Source: an uncultured Desulfovibrionaceae bacterium (GTDB taxonomy: Bacteria > Desulfobacterota > Desulfovibrionia > Desulfovibrionales > Desulfovibrionaceae). From it: DNA of 64,000 nucleotides. Numbering within the stretch: position 1 is the first letter of the stretch; each line of letters starts with the position of its first letter. This document shows, in pieces, positions 26,805 through 35,933 of the stretch. The notes under the pieces are model-generated. The model made no database searches. It was given only the letters and a program-made list of their open reading frames with translations, and had not been told where the DNA came from. Both the position numbers and the translations under genes were made by a program. The DNA is taken from contig CASGAP010000005.1 of NCBI GenBank assembly GCA_949299515.1, positions 1 through 64,000 on the forward strand, written 5' to 3'.

Positions 26805-28289
26805 TCAGCGCCAGAATTTCGGCATAAACAGCAGCAATATCGTGAAAATTTCCAAACGGCCGTAAAGCATGAAAAAGGACAGGACAAAGAGGTCAAAATC
26901 GTTCAGTATGCTGAAATTTTCGGAAGGGCCCAATGCGCCGAAAGCAGGCCCTACGTTGGAAATGCAGCTGATTGTTGCGGAAAAGGAGGTTTCCAGGTCG
27001 AGGTCTTGGGTGCTGAGGGTCAGGGTGCCGAGCAGAATGCTGACAATATAGATAGTGAAAAAAATAAGCACGCCTTTCAGGGCAACGTCGTCAATGGGCA
27101 AGCCGTTAATTTTTATGCGTTCAACGGCGCGCGGGTGGCTCAGTCTGTTGAGTTCGTTGCGTATGAGTTTGAAAATTATCAGGGCGCGCATAAATTTCAG
27201 GCCGCCTGCCGTGGAGCCTGCGCAGCCGCCCGTAATCATGTACAAAAGCAGGAGGATTTGCGTAGATATAGGCCAGTTCAGATAGTCGGCGGTGGCAAAG
27301 CCCGTTGATGTTGTGAGGGAGACGAGCTGGAATGCCGCATCGCGCAGGGCGCGTTCCGCGGTGTAGGGGATTTTTTCGTCGCTCATCAGGTATTGGGCCT
27401 GGGCATGGCCGAAATACAGGCTGGAGGCGATGATGGCTATGCCTGCAGCAAGAAACAGCGTGTAATAAACGCATTCTTCGTTTTGCAGGTATTTTTTGAA
27501 CCCGCCGTGCAGGAAAAGAAAATGCAGGGAAAAGTTGATGCTGCCCAAAAACATAAACAGGGTAATGGTCCACTGCGTCAGGGGGCTGAACGCGGCCACG
27601 GAATTGTTTTTGGTGGAAAAGCCGCCCGTGGAAAGCGTGGACATGGCATGGGTCAGGGCGTCAAAAAGATTGAGTCCCTGCGCATAGAGTATGCAGACCA
27701 GCATTGCGGTCAGAAAGACGTATATGCCCCATAGGGAACGTGCGGTATCTATCATTTTGGGCGCAACTTTGTCTTTGCTTACGCCGGAAGCTTCTGCTTT
27801 GTACAGCTGCATACCGCCCGCGCCGATAAAGGGGAGCAGGGCAAGGGAGAAAACAATGATGCCCAGGCCGCCGAACCATTGGGTGAAGCTGCGCCAAAAC
27901 AATATGCCTTTGGGCAGTATTTCCACATCGGTATAAATGCTGCCGCCTGTGGTGCTGAGGCCCGACGCCGATTCGAACATACCTTTGGAAAACGATACGT
28001 CGGTTATGAAAATATAAGGCATGGCGCAGATAAATGTTGCCAAAATCCAGCACAGGCCGACTATGGCTACGCCGTCGCGCGGGGTCAGCTGGATTTTTTC
28101 GCCCTTGGGCGGTTTGGCGGCAAATGCCAAAACAATGCCGCCAACGAGCGTGCCCGCAAAACACAGCAAAAAGCCTTCGAGGGTTTCATACTCTTCATAA
28201 AGCAGTGAAACTGCGCTCGGAAAAAGGATCAGCATGGCAAGACAGCAGGCCAGCAGTCCTAAAATGAAAAGTATGTTTTTCAGTTGCAT
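26805..28289 (-). CDS. trkH: Potassium uptake transporter TrkH
   Basis: TrkH is the membrane subunit of the Trk/Ktr potassium system. The 494-residue protein has about ten membrane helices and four selectivity-filter-like loops: ASGLSTTGGSIY, MSTLSTGGFSTKN, LTTSTGFATADY and CISNVGPAFGALG. Each carries the Gly that lines the pore. No TrkA regulatory subunit is adjacent. The ATG lies one base after the stop of the TPR gene in the ccm cluster, so it appears translationally coupled to cytochrome c maturation genes. Confidence 0.95.
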   Translation of the reverse strand: MQLKNILFILGLLACCLAMLILFPSAVSLLYEEYETLEGFLLCFAGTLVGGIVLAFAAKPPKGEKIQLTPRDGVAIVGLCWILATFICAMPYIFITDVSFSKGMFESASGLSTTGGSIYTDVEILPKGILFWRSFTQWFGGLGIIVFSLALLPFIGAGGMQLYKAEASGVSKDKVAPKMIDTARSLWGIYVFLTAMLVCILYAQGLNLFDALTHAMSTLSTGGFSTKNNSVAAFSPLTQWTITLFMFLGSINFSLHFLFLHGGFKKYLQNEECVYYTLFLAAGIAIIASSLYFGHAQAQYLMSDEKIPYTAERALRDAAFQLVSLTTSTGFATADYLNWPISTQILLLLYMITGGCAGSTAGGLKFMRALIIFKLIRNELNRLSHPRAVERIKINGLPIDDVALKGVLIFFTIYIVSILLGTLTLSTQDLDLETSFSATISCISNVGPAFGALGPSENFSILNDFDLFVLSFFMLYGRLEIFTILLLFMPKFWR

Positions 28290-28290
28290 C

Positions 28291-29181
28291 TTATTTTTCT
28301 AATTCCAGTTTTAAATGATCGGCAAGGGCAGGGTCATGCGCGGGCAGTTGGCTTGCTTTTTGAAAATGCATTTTTGCTTTTTCCGTATTCATGAGCTTAT
28401 AGCGGTAAAGCATTCCGAGGGAATAGCGTACTTCCGCGGAATCCTGTAGGGTCAGTGCGCGCTCCCATTGTTCGGCGGCTTTTTCAAACTGCATATCCTG
28501 TGCAAGTGCCTGTCCGTAAAGATAGGGCAAAACGGCATTGGTCGGTGCCGCCACTATGCCTTTCTGCAGAATAATTGCGGCGGCTTTTGTTTCGTTGTGG
28601 GCGATAAAAGTGTCCGCAAGGAAAATAACCGTATCGGTATTGCTGGGATTTTGGAATATTTCCGCAAGCCCGTTTTTAATCTTTTGGGTTTGCGCTTGGT
28701 CTGCGTGACTTTCGATGTGCGCTACCGCGGCGCTGACGGCATCATCTTGCGGGTTTTGGGCAGACTGCTGCTTATTTTGGGCTTCAAGAGCCTTGAGCAT
28801 TTCTTCGGGGAATGCCGTATTGCTTCCCATTCCTTTCGGCGCCGTGCCCATAGCGTTTCCGCCGTTCTGCTGTTTGCCGCCCATACCTGTTTTCTGCAGG
28901 TCTTCAATGCTGAGTCCCTGCTTTTTCATGGCTTCCAGCATTGCAGGCGGAATATTTTCCGGAAGCATGGCATTGGGGGCTATGCTCGGGGCTTGGGCCT
29001 GCGGTGCCTGACCGGGATTGAATGCGGTTTTTTCTTCGCTGCCCGCCGCGGCGCTCTGCATTTGGCTTACGGAAAGGGGGTGGTTATGTTTATTTCTTTC
29101 AATATAAAAGTTTACGCTGGTAAAAAGCATGGCAAGCACGCCCAGACCGCAGATTGCCAAAATAAGTTTTTTGATTCCCAT
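28291..29181 (-). CDS. Membrane-anchored TPR protein of the ccm cluster
   Basis: The 296-residue protein has one N-terminal membrane helix (about residues 5-25) and a long Gln/Met/Gly/Pro-rich linker. At the C-terminus are tetratricopeptide repeats (from about residue 170, such as AVLPYLYGQALAQDMQFEKAAEQWERAL and the repeat after it). Its place directly after ccmD and its TPR domain suggest a CcmI/NrfG-like role in handling apocytochromes, but this is inferred from context. A CGGAGA ribosome binding site precedes the ATG. Confidence 0.8.
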   Translation of the reverse strand: MGIKKLILAICGLGVLAMLFTSVNFYIERNKHNHPLSVSQMQSAAAGSEEKTAFNPGQAPQAQAPSIAPNAMLPENIPPAMLEAMKKQGLSIEDLQKTGMGGKQQNGGNAMGTAPKGMGSNTAFPEEMLKALEAQNKQQSAQNPQDDAVSAAVAHIESHADQAQTQKIKNGLAEIFQNPSNTDTVIFLADTFIAHNETKAAAIILQKGIVAAPTNAVLPYLYGQALAQDMQFEKAAEQWERALTLQDSAEVRYSLGMLYRYKLMNTEKAKMHFQKASQLPAHDPALADHLKLELEK

Positions 29182-29192
29182 AACGTCTCCGA

Positions 29193-29336
29193 TTAATTTT
29201 CCGTATCAAGCTGCTGTGACAATGCCTGCAGCTGTTTTTCGATTTTTTGCTGTTTTTTTGACAGTAAAAGGAAATAGGCGGCAAAACCCAGCCAAAGGGC
29301 GATGTTTGCGGCAACCAGTGAATAGACTGCGTTCAT
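29193..29336 (-). CDS. ccmD: CcmD-like heme exporter small subunit
   Basis: This is a 47-residue protein, MNAVYSLVAANIALW at its start, with one membrane helix followed by a Lys/Gln-rich cytoplasmic tail. That is the standard CcmD layout, and it lies directly after ccmC. CcmD stabilises CcmE with the CcmABC complex and helps release heme-loaded CcmE. The gap to ccmC is 12 bases. Confidence 0.85.
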   Translation of the reverse strand: MNAVYSLVAANIALWLGFAAYFLLLSKKQQKIEKQLQALSQQLDTEN

Positions 29337-29348
29337 ACTGTGTTCCTA

Positions 29349-30056
29349 TTAATGTTGTTCGTTAAGTTCTTCGCGGTAAAGCAGGTGCGTGCGCAGGGCG
29401 CCGAGTCCGTGTTCCTGCCGCATCTGCGTTATTCTGTATACAATCATCCATGCCCAAAGAAAAACAAAAGAAAGCACGCAGAAGATAATAGTATGCACCA
29501 TTTCCGGTTCCAGTCCGCCGCCTTCCGAATGGAAAATCGCGGGATGAATGGAGCGCCAGAGCCTGGTTGCGAAAAAGACCAGGGGCACGTCCAAAAATCC
29601 GATGACTGCAATAACGGCAGAAATGCTTCCCTTTTGTTCCTGCGGCAAAGGCATGGTGCGTACGACCAGATAAGCGGCAAAAATAAACCATAAAACCAGT
29701 GCCGTGGTCAGTTTTGGGTCCCATGTCCACCATACGCCCCAGGAGTGTCTGCCCCAAATGCTGCCGGTGACAAGCGTGAGCGTTGCCAGCAGGAAACCGA
29801 CTTCCGCGCAGGCATGGCTGGCAATATCGCAGGATATGCGTTTTTTTAAAAGGTAGCCGATGCCGAATACGGCGGACAGGAAAAAGCTGGCAAGAGCCCA
29901 CCAGGCAACGGGAAGGTGATAGTAAAAGATTTTTTGGGCATAACCCAAAACTTGTTCCACAGGCGCATAAAAATATATCAGATACTGTGAAATTGCCGCG
30001 CTTGCCGCCGCGCCCGCAGCCAAAATAAAGGAAAGTTTTTTGTTCATGTCATTCAC
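29349..30056 (-). CDS. ccmC: Heme handling membrane protein CcmC
   Basis: CcmC presents heme to CcmE on the periplasmic side. The 235-residue protein has six membrane helices and the tryptophan-rich heme-binding motif SWGVWWTWDPKLT, with heme-ligand His candidates in the flanking loops (KIFYYHLPVAWW and WRSIHPAIFH). A GTG start at 30056 overlaps ccmB by 8 bases; an ATG at 30047 is an alternative that begins 1 base after the ccmB stop. Confidence 0.95.
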   Translation of the reverse strand: MNDMNKKLSFILAAGAAASAAISQYLIYFYAPVEQVLGYAQKIFYYHLPVAWWALASFFLSAVFGIGYLLKKRISCDIASHACAEVGFLLATLTLVTGSIWGRHSWGVWWTWDPKLTTALVLWFIFAAYLVVRTMPLPQEQKGSISAVIAVIGFLDVPLVFFATRLWRSIHPAIFHSEGGGLEPEMVHTIIFCVLSFVFLWAWMIVYRITQMRQEHGLGALRTHLLYREELNEQH

Positions 30057-30738
30057 CGTGGTACAGATAAGGGAAAAGGATTAAGCTTGCTGAGCAAAAC
30101 AGCATATCAAAAGCAAGGGCAATGCCGAGCCATTGGAAAATCTGCGCCGTTTCGGCAGTATAGCCGCTGATGTCTAGCAGACCTGCCGAAGTCAGGGAAA
30201 TTGCGGAAAGCAGAAGCGGTATCAGCAGGGGGAAAAGAATAATGCTGAGCAGCGATTCTCTGCCGGACTGGCCTACGCACAGGGCGCCGAGCAGGCTGCC
30301 GCAGGTGCATATGCCCAAGTCGGTGATAATTATGCCGAGCAGGGCATAGGGGTATGCGGGACCCAGGTTTTGGGAAAGAAATACGAATACGGCAGGGATA
30401 AACAGAATTTGCGCCACGCACAGCAGGGCAAGTCCAGCGAAAAATTTTCCGAGCCATACGGCCTGTACCGGACAGGGCAGCAGCTGCAGGCCCGTTTTGG
30501 CGCTGTTTTGTTCTTCAAGGGCGTAAAGCATTTGAAAAATCAGCACCTGACAGAATACGGAGGCAAGCCAAAACATGGTGGAAGCCGCATGGGGCGAAAG
30601 CCGTTCGCCGGCCTGCAGGGAAAGGCTGAACAGAAAAATGAGCAGCAGGCCGAGCAAAAGCGCCTGGCACAGTCCCGCACTGCGGCCGAGGATTATGGTC
30701 AGATCTTTGCGGGCGAGAAGCAGAGCCGTCTTAATCAT
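30049..30738 (-). CDS. ccmB: Heme exporter membrane subunit CcmB
   Basis: CcmB is the permease subunit paired with the CcmA ATPase. The 229-residue protein has six membrane helices and a typical CcmB N-terminus (LLLARKDLTIILGRSAGL). The complex uses ATP to release holo-CcmE rather than simply pump heme. The start overlaps the end of ccmA by 8 bases. Confidence 0.93.
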   Translation of the reverse strand: MIKTALLLARKDLTIILGRSAGLCQALLLGLLLIFLFSLSLQAGERLSPHAASTMFWLASVFCQVLIFQMLYALEEQNSAKTGLQLLPCPVQAVWLGKFFAGLALLCVAQILFIPAVFVFLSQNLGPAYPYALLGIIITDLGICTCGSLLGALCVGQSGRESLLSIILFPLLIPLLLSAISLTSAGLLDISGYTAETAQIFQWLGIALAFDMLFCSASLILFPYLYHGE

Positions 30739-31426
30739 GCCGTTCCTCCCAGGTGTTTGCGGCAGTATTCTCGGATACTGCGTCAGTCTGAACCGTTTCG
30801 GACGGCATTAGCGTTATGCGCTGTTTTTCGATATGCAGGATATGGTCGGCATAGGGCAGATCTTCCGCGGGGCTGTGGCTTACCCATAGGATACAGGCAT
30901 TTTTGGCCTGAAATTCCCGTATTACGCCGTAAAAAAGTTCTTTGGATTCTTTGTCGAGGCCCGTGGCGGGTTCGTCCAGCAGCAGAATTTTGGGATTTTG
31001 CAGGATAATGCGGGCTATATTCAGGCGCTGTGCCATGCCGCGCGAAAAAATGCCTGCGCCGTCGTGGGCGAATTTGTCCAAAAAAACTTTTTTCAGAACG
31101 GCATGGATTTCAGTTTCGCCCACGGAAAAATTACCCGCGGCTTTTGTCCAGAAACGCAGGTTTTCAAAAGCGGACAAATGCGGGTAAATAAATGTTTGGT
31201 GGCCGAGATAGCCGAGTTCTTCACCTGAGGCGGTGCAGGTGATTGTTCCTTCCGTCGGAGGAGTCAGACCTGCAAGCATTTTTAACAGCGTGGATTTTCC
31301 GGAACCGTTTTTTCCCGTAATCAGTACGGTCTGTTTCGGATATAAGCAAAAACTTACGTTTTTGTACAATAAACGCAAGTCGTACATTTTGCTTATATTG
31401 CTGAAGGTTATAACGGGATTATCCAT
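30731..31426 (-). CDS. ccmA: Cytochrome c biogenesis ATP-binding protein CcmA
   Basis: This is the ABC ATPase of the CcmABCD complex. The 231-residue protein shows Walker A (ITGKNGSGKSTLLKML), a Q-loop, the signature FSRGMAQRLNIAR, which is the GMxQR form typical of CcmA, Walker B (ILLLDEPATGLD) and a switch His in VSHSP. It overlaps ccmF upstream and ccmB downstream by 8 bases each, indicating tight translational coupling. Confidence 0.95.
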   Translation of the reverse strand: MDNPVITFSNISKMYDLRLLYKNVSFCLYPKQTVLITGKNGSGKSTLLKMLAGLTPPTEGTITCTASGEELGYLGHQTFIYPHLSAFENLRFWTKAAGNFSVGETEIHAVLKKVFLDKFAHDGAGIFSRGMAQRLNIARIILQNPKILLLDEPATGLDKESKELFYGVIREFQAKNACILWVSHSPAEDLPYADHILHIEKQRITLMPSETVQTDAVSENTAANTWEERHD

Positions 31427-33341
31427 TCTGTGCTTCTTGGCTGTTTTCGTTTCTGCGCCGCTTCATGGCGTAAATGGTGATAAACGGTGCCAGGCTCATA
31501 ATTGTTCCGCCTATCCACAGCCAGTTGACAAGGGGGTGTACGGAAATGCGCACCACGGCTCTGGTTTTTTCGTCAAGGCCGAGGAATGTGGCGTAAAATT
31601 CCTTGCCCAGCGAGAAAATTGTGCTGGCTTCGGCATAGGCGTTTTGCGGGAAGCTGGCGTAAATTCTGCGCTGCGCCTGGGCAATGCCGACTTTTTGGCC
31701 GTTTTCGTCCGTTACCAGAAGTTCGGCTTCCAAAAATTCGTAGCGTCCTGTTCTGTCCCTGCCTTCGTAAAGTTCCAGCAGTTTAACCCTGAACGTGTCA
31801 ATGGCAATTTCTTCGCCGCGGGCCAGAACAACTTCCTGTTCTGTTTTGTAGGGGCCTGAAAACGCTACGCCCAGTCCCATAACCGCGAGGCTGATATGCA
31901 CAAGCACGGGAGAGAGCTTTGCAATAGGGAATTTAAGGGCAAAAAAGTATAGGGTCCAGCTGACCATGCAGGCGCAGGATATGCTTGCGGCAATAAGCGC
32001 CAGGGGCAGTTTTACGGAAAAAACCGTCCAAAATACGCCCATGAACACAATAAAGCACAGCAGTACGGCCAAAAAGTATTTGCCGTGGGTCAGCCCCTGT
32101 TTCCAGGAAAGCCACGGGCAGAACGTCAAAAGTGCGATGATTACGGTCAGCAGCGGCAAGATGACGCTGTTGTAAAAACCTGCCTGCAGGCCCACGGAGT
32201 TTTCCGTCCAGAGTTTGCTGATAACGGGCCAGAGCGTGGCAAAGCCGATAATAATGCTGATGGTGATAAGCACAATGCTCGTGGAGAGCAAAAAGCCTTC
32301 CTTGGTTTCCAGGCCGTTAAAAGGAGAACCCTTGGCCGGCATTTGGAAAACAACCGCAAAAACGAGCACGGCGGCGGCAATGACAAAAGTCAGCAGAATG
32401 GGGCCTACCCCGCCTGAACCGAAAGCGTGCACGGATTCGACCACGTTGCCGCGCACGAGCCAGGTTGCGAAAAATGCGGAAACGCAGGTAAGCGCCATAA
32501 ACAGGGTATGGAAGCGGTGCGCCTTGTTTCTGTACTGTTCGATAAAGCCGAAGTGCAGAGCGGCAGTGCCGAAGAACCAGGGAATGGTGGAGGCGTTTTC
32601 AACGGGGTCCCATGCCCAGTATCCGCCCCAGCCGAGTTCCATGTAAGCCCACCAGCCGCCGAGGACTATGCCTGCGGTCAGGAGCAGCCATGCTACGAGG
32701 ATAAGGGGTTTTGTGCAGATATGCCAGGGCGTTTCGCTGTCTTTTTTGCCCGAAAGCGCCTGTGCCAGCGCAAGACAGGCCGGTATGGTGAAGCCGCCGT
32801 ATCCGAGCAGAAGCAGGGGCGGATGGAAAATCATGCCCGGGTTCTGCAGCAGCGGGTTGAGGCCGCGGCCGTTGGCAGGTGCGGGACTGAGCACTTCGAA
32901 GGGGCTGTTGTAGGTGGTCAGCAGTACCCCGAAAAAGGCCAGCATTGTAAAATAAAAGAGCAGATACCATGTTCTGGTTTCCTGGCTCAGGCTTTTATAG
33001 GTTTCGGTGCTTTGAAAATACGCACCGCAAAGAACCAGGCACAGCGCCCAAAAAAGCAGGGATCCTGCCTGTCCGCCCCAAAATGCGGTAAGGCGGTAGA
33101 AAAGGGGAAGCGAAAGGTCGCTGTAGTCGTGTACGTATTTTATGCTGAAGTCGTAGCTCCAAAATCCGAAAAACAGGATACAGGAAGCAATTATGTAGCA
33201 AAAGGTAATGGCCAGGTTTGCTTTTTCCAAAAGGCCGGCGGAAAAGGTTTTGGCTCTGCTGAGCTGCATGATGCAGTGCAGGGTTCCCAAAACGGCAACA
33301 GCCAGGGAAAGCATCATCAGTAAATGGGCTGCTTGTGTCAT
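31419..33341 (-). CDS. ccmF: Cytochrome c heme lyase subunit CcmF
   Basis: CcmF takes heme from CcmE and attaches it to apocytochrome c. The 640-residue protein has about 15 membrane helices and the WWD motif WGGYWAWDPVENASTIPW, with conserved His in the surrounding loops (GMIFHPPLLLLGYGG). The C-terminal periplasmic domain shows LARGEEIAIDTFRVKLLELYEGRD. It follows ccmE by 21 bases. Confidence 0.96.
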   Translation of the reverse strand: MTQAAHLLMMLSLAVAVLGTLHCIMQLSRAKTFSAGLLEKANLAITFCYIIASCILFFGFWSYDFSIKYVHDYSDLSLPLFYRLTAFWGGQAGSLLFWALCLVLCGAYFQSTETYKSLSQETRTWYLLFYFTMLAFFGVLLTTYNSPFEVLSPAPANGRGLNPLLQNPGMIFHPPLLLLGYGGFTIPACLALAQALSGKKDSETPWHICTKPLILVAWLLLTAGIVLGGWWAYMELGWGGYWAWDPVENASTIPWFFGTAALHFGFIEQYRNKAHRFHTLFMALTCVSAFFATWLVRGNVVESVHAFGSGGVGPILLTFVIAAAVLVFAVVFQMPAKGSPFNGLETKEGFLLSTSIVLITISIIIGFATLWPVISKLWTENSVGLQAGFYNSVILPLLTVIIALLTFCPWLSWKQGLTHGKYFLAVLLCFIVFMGVFWTVFSVKLPLALIAASISCACMVSWTLYFFALKFPIAKLSPVLVHISLAVMGLGVAFSGPYKTEQEVVLARGEEIAIDTFRVKLLELYEGRDRTGRYEFLEAELLVTDENGQKVGIAQAQRRIYASFPQNAYAEASTIFSLGKEFYATFLGLDEKTRAVVRISVHPLVNWLWIGGTIMSLAPFITIYAMKRRRNENSQEAQNG

Positions 33342-33362
33342 AAAAATCCGTAATGCAAGAGG

Positions 33363-33779
33363 TTAAGCGTTTTTTTCTCTGTTTTCTTTTTGGTATTTTG
33401 AGGGGCATTTGGTCATCAGGGTTTTTGCCATAAAGACATTGTTCTGCATGGAACCTTCGATGATGACTTCGGAGCCGACGTCAAAAGTGTCCGGCACAAC
33501 GCCTTTATACTGAACCTGAATGGTTTGGGTCTTGTTTTCGGCATCTTCAAGGGCAAAGCTGACCCCAAGCCCGTCTTCCGGGTGCACAATGGTATTGGGC
33601 GCAACGGTTCCGAAAAGGCGTGCGGACAGCAGCGGCTGTTTTTTTTCCTGGGCAATTGCCTCGGAAACATTTAAAAAGTAGACGCTGTTTTGGGAAATTC
33701 CCGAAAAAATCATATAGCCGATGGCTGCCACAAAAAAAATAAAGCTGACAATGTAAACGGAGCGTAATTTTTTTGTCAT
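33363..33779 (-). CDS. ccmE: Heme chaperone CcmE, Cys-x3-Tyr variant
   Basis: CcmE carries heme covalently in the periplasm. The start at 33779 (MTKKLRSVYIVS, AGAGGT upstream) gives 138 residues with one N-terminal membrane anchor and an OB-fold domain (VHPEDGLGVSFALEDAEN, VGSEVIIEG). The heme-attaching residue, His in the common form, is Cys125 here, followed by Tyr129 (CPSKY). This is the form known from Desulfovibrio and archaea, called System I*, which lacks CcmG and CcmH; neither is encoded nearby. It is the first gene of the ccm run. Confidence 0.94.
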   Translation of the reverse strand: MTKKLRSVYIVSFIFFVAAIGYMIFSGISQNSVYFLNVSEAIAQEKKQPLLSARLFGTVAPNTIVHPEDGLGVSFALEDAENKTQTIQVQYKGVVPDTFDVGSEVIIEGSMQNNVFMAKTLMTKCPSKYQKENREKNA

Positions 33780-33886
33780 GGTAACCTCTTTTGGAAAAAT
33801 TCTCTGCTTCGCTGTAAAGAGTATATCCATTATAGAGCGAAATGTTTTTTTTTGCAAGTAGGAATTATTCCTGATTAGAAAAAATT

Positions 33887-35065
33887 TTAATAAATAAACA
33901 TGGCGTCGCCATAGGAGAAAAAGCGGTATTCCCGTTCCACGGCATGGGCATAGGCTTTCATGGTGTTGTCATAGCCGGCAAAAGCGGAAACAAGCATGAT
34001 AAGCGAGGATTTTGGCAGGTGGAAATTGGTGATGAGTCCGTCCACCACCCGAAACTGTTTGCCCGGATATAAAAAAATGTCCGTATGGCCGAAACAGCCG
34101 TGCTCGGGCAAACAGGTATTTTGGGCAAGGTCTGCATCGTCATTGCAGAAAAAAGCGGAATGAGGCTGCTGCTTGGCCAGCGCAAAAGCCTGTGCCATGC
34201 CCTCTGCACTGCGCGTGCTGGTTGTGCCCACGGCAATTATCGGGCGTTTTTCGGCTTTTGCAGCATTGACTGCGGAGGCTGTTTCCGCGGAAATTTCGAC
34301 ATATTCTGAGTGCATGGCGTGTTCGCGGATATCTTCGCTGCGCACGGGGCTGAACGTACCGTACCCCACGTGCAGGGTCACTTCCTGCCACGTACAGCCC
34401 TTTTTCTGCAGTTTTTTCTGTATTTCTTTCGTAAAATGCAGGCCTGCCGTGGGTGCGGCAATGGAACCGATGTGGTTTTCCTTGGCGTAAACGGTTTGGT
34501 AGCGGGCGAAATCTTCTTCTTGAACGCCGTGTTCGCGTTTAATGTAGGGCGGCAGGGGCAGGGAACCGTGTTTTTTCAGAATGGGGATAAGGCTGCCGCT
34601 GTATTCGGCTCGTATAAGATGTTTGCCGAAATCGCGCTTTTCCAGCACGGTAACGGCTATTTCCGGAAATTCCAGGGTTTCGTTGATTTTTACGCGCTTG
34701 GCGCCTTTGAGCAGAACTTCGGTGACTGCGCTGTGCATTGTGCCGTTTGCCGCGGCTTTTTTGTCGATAAGCGGCGCAGGCTCCAGAAAAAGCAGTTCGA
34801 TCCGGCTTCCTGTCGGGCGGTTTCCCAGGATTCTGGCAGGAATAACTTTGGAGTTGTTGGCAAGAATGAGAGCGTCGGAAGGAATGAGGGAAACAATGTC
34901 CGCAAAGTGCAGATCCGTGCATTTGCCGCTTTGTCTGTCCAAATGCAGCAGGCGGGAATTCTGCCTTTTGTCCGCAGGGCTCTGGGCAATGCGGCTTTCC
35001 GGCAGGAAGTAGTCGTAACTTTCTAAAAGAAAAAGGTTTTTTTCATTCATAACATTAAAAAACAT
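33887..35065 (-). CDS. queA: S-adenosylmethionine:tRNA ribosyltransferase-isomerase QueA
   Basis: QueA builds the cyclopentenyl ring of epoxyqueuosine on preQ1-tRNA, the step after Tgt. Family landmarks are YFLPESRIAQSPADKR, LLHLDRQSGKCTDLHF, the GSLPLPPYIKR segment, SIAAPTAGLHFT, LHVGYGTFSPVR and GLITNFHLPKSSLIMLVSAF. The ATG at 35065 has AAGGA upstream and overlaps the end of the DUF554 gene by 11 bases (392 residues). The ATG at 35050 is an alternative just past that stop. Confidence 0.95.
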   Translation of the reverse strand: MFFNVMNEKNLFLLESYDYFLPESRIAQSPADKRQNSRLLHLDRQSGKCTDLHFADIVSLIPSDALILANNSKVIPARILGNRPTGSRIELLFLEPAPLIDKKAAANGTMHSAVTEVLLKGAKRVKINETLEFPEIAVTVLEKRDFGKHLIRAEYSGSLIPILKKHGSLPLPPYIKREHGVQEEDFARYQTVYAKENHIGSIAAPTAGLHFTKEIQKKLQKKGCTWQEVTLHVGYGTFSPVRSEDIREHAMHSEYVEISAETASAVNAAKAEKRPIIAVGTTSTRSAEGMAQAFALAKQQPHSAFFCNDDADLAQNTCLPEHGCFGHTDIFLYPGKQFRVVDGLITNFHLPKSSLIMLVSAFAGYDNTMKAYAHAVEREYRFFSYGDAMFIY

Positions 35066-35735
35066 AATCCTTAAAAAGGAAGAAAATAACGGGAACAAGC
35101 AGGGAAGGCAGCAGGTTGAGGGTCTTGCAGTCTTTTATCTGCAGAATGCCGAGACCCGAACCTGCAATGAGTATGCCGCCGATAACGGAAAGTTCCGTAA
35201 GCAGATCACCCTGCAGAAAACCGGAAAGGCTTACGGCTCCGAGATAAATGCCGCCCTGCCAGACAAAGAGCACGGCGGCGGACAGCATGATGCCGTAGCC
35301 GTAGGCCGATGCCAGTACGATTGATGTGATAAAATCAAGAGTGGCGTTGGTATATAAAAACGTATTGTTGCCTTTAAGGGCGCTTTCAATGGGACCCAAA
35401 ATGGAAAGCGTACCGATGCAGAACAGCAGTATGGCCGTGGAAAGACCTTTGCCTAAATGGCTTTTGCCGCATTTTGCCGCAAATCCGTGGAAATTTTCGT
35501 CAATATTCAGCAGGGTTCCGATACAGCTGCCAATAGCCAGGCTGATGATGAAAAGTACAGGATATGCGGAATTGGGCATATTGTGCACCATAGTATTGAT
35601 GCCGATAAAAAGCGCCACAAGTCCCATGGCCAAAAAAAGTCCGTTCTGCACTTTTTCCGGCAAAGCCTGTTTTACGGTTCCCCCGATGAGCGAGCCTGCA
35701 ATAATGGCTCCTACGTTCGCAATGGTTCCGAGCAT
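35055..35735 (-). CDS. DUF554 family membrane protein
   Basis: This 226-residue protein has about seven membrane helices and begins MLGTIANVGAIIAGSLIGG, with the NIDENF and GPIESAL segments characteristic of DUF554 (YdfK-like). Function is unknown; transport has been suggested for the family. The start at 35735 is chosen because AGAGG lies 8 bases before it. Its stop codon lies inside the queA start region, so the two genes are translationally linked. Confidence 0.88.
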   Translation of the reverse strand: MLGTIANVGAIIAGSLIGGTVKQALPEKVQNGLFLAMGLVALFIGINTMVHNMPNSAYPVLFIISLAIGSCIGTLLNIDENFHGFAAKCGKSHLGKGLSTAILLFCIGTLSILGPIESALKGNNTFLYTNATLDFITSIVLASAYGYGIMLSAAVLFVWQGGIYLGAVSLSGFLQGDLLTELSVIGGILIAGSGLGILQIKDCKTLNLLPSLLVPVIFFLFKDYVF

Positions 35736-35933
35736 AATAAACCTCTGTAAATCCTCTCTGATACCGGAAAAGAGTAGAAAAAAAACAGGCAAAAAGCAAG
35801 TATTAAACGCAGACGGTACGGAATGCGGGGTTTAGGGCAGTTTGAACGTATGGGGAAGCGGAATTTTTTGAACGGTTAATTCATTGAAACAACAGGGAAA
35901 GATTTGCGGAATTCAGGAAGTGCGGAAAAAGAA

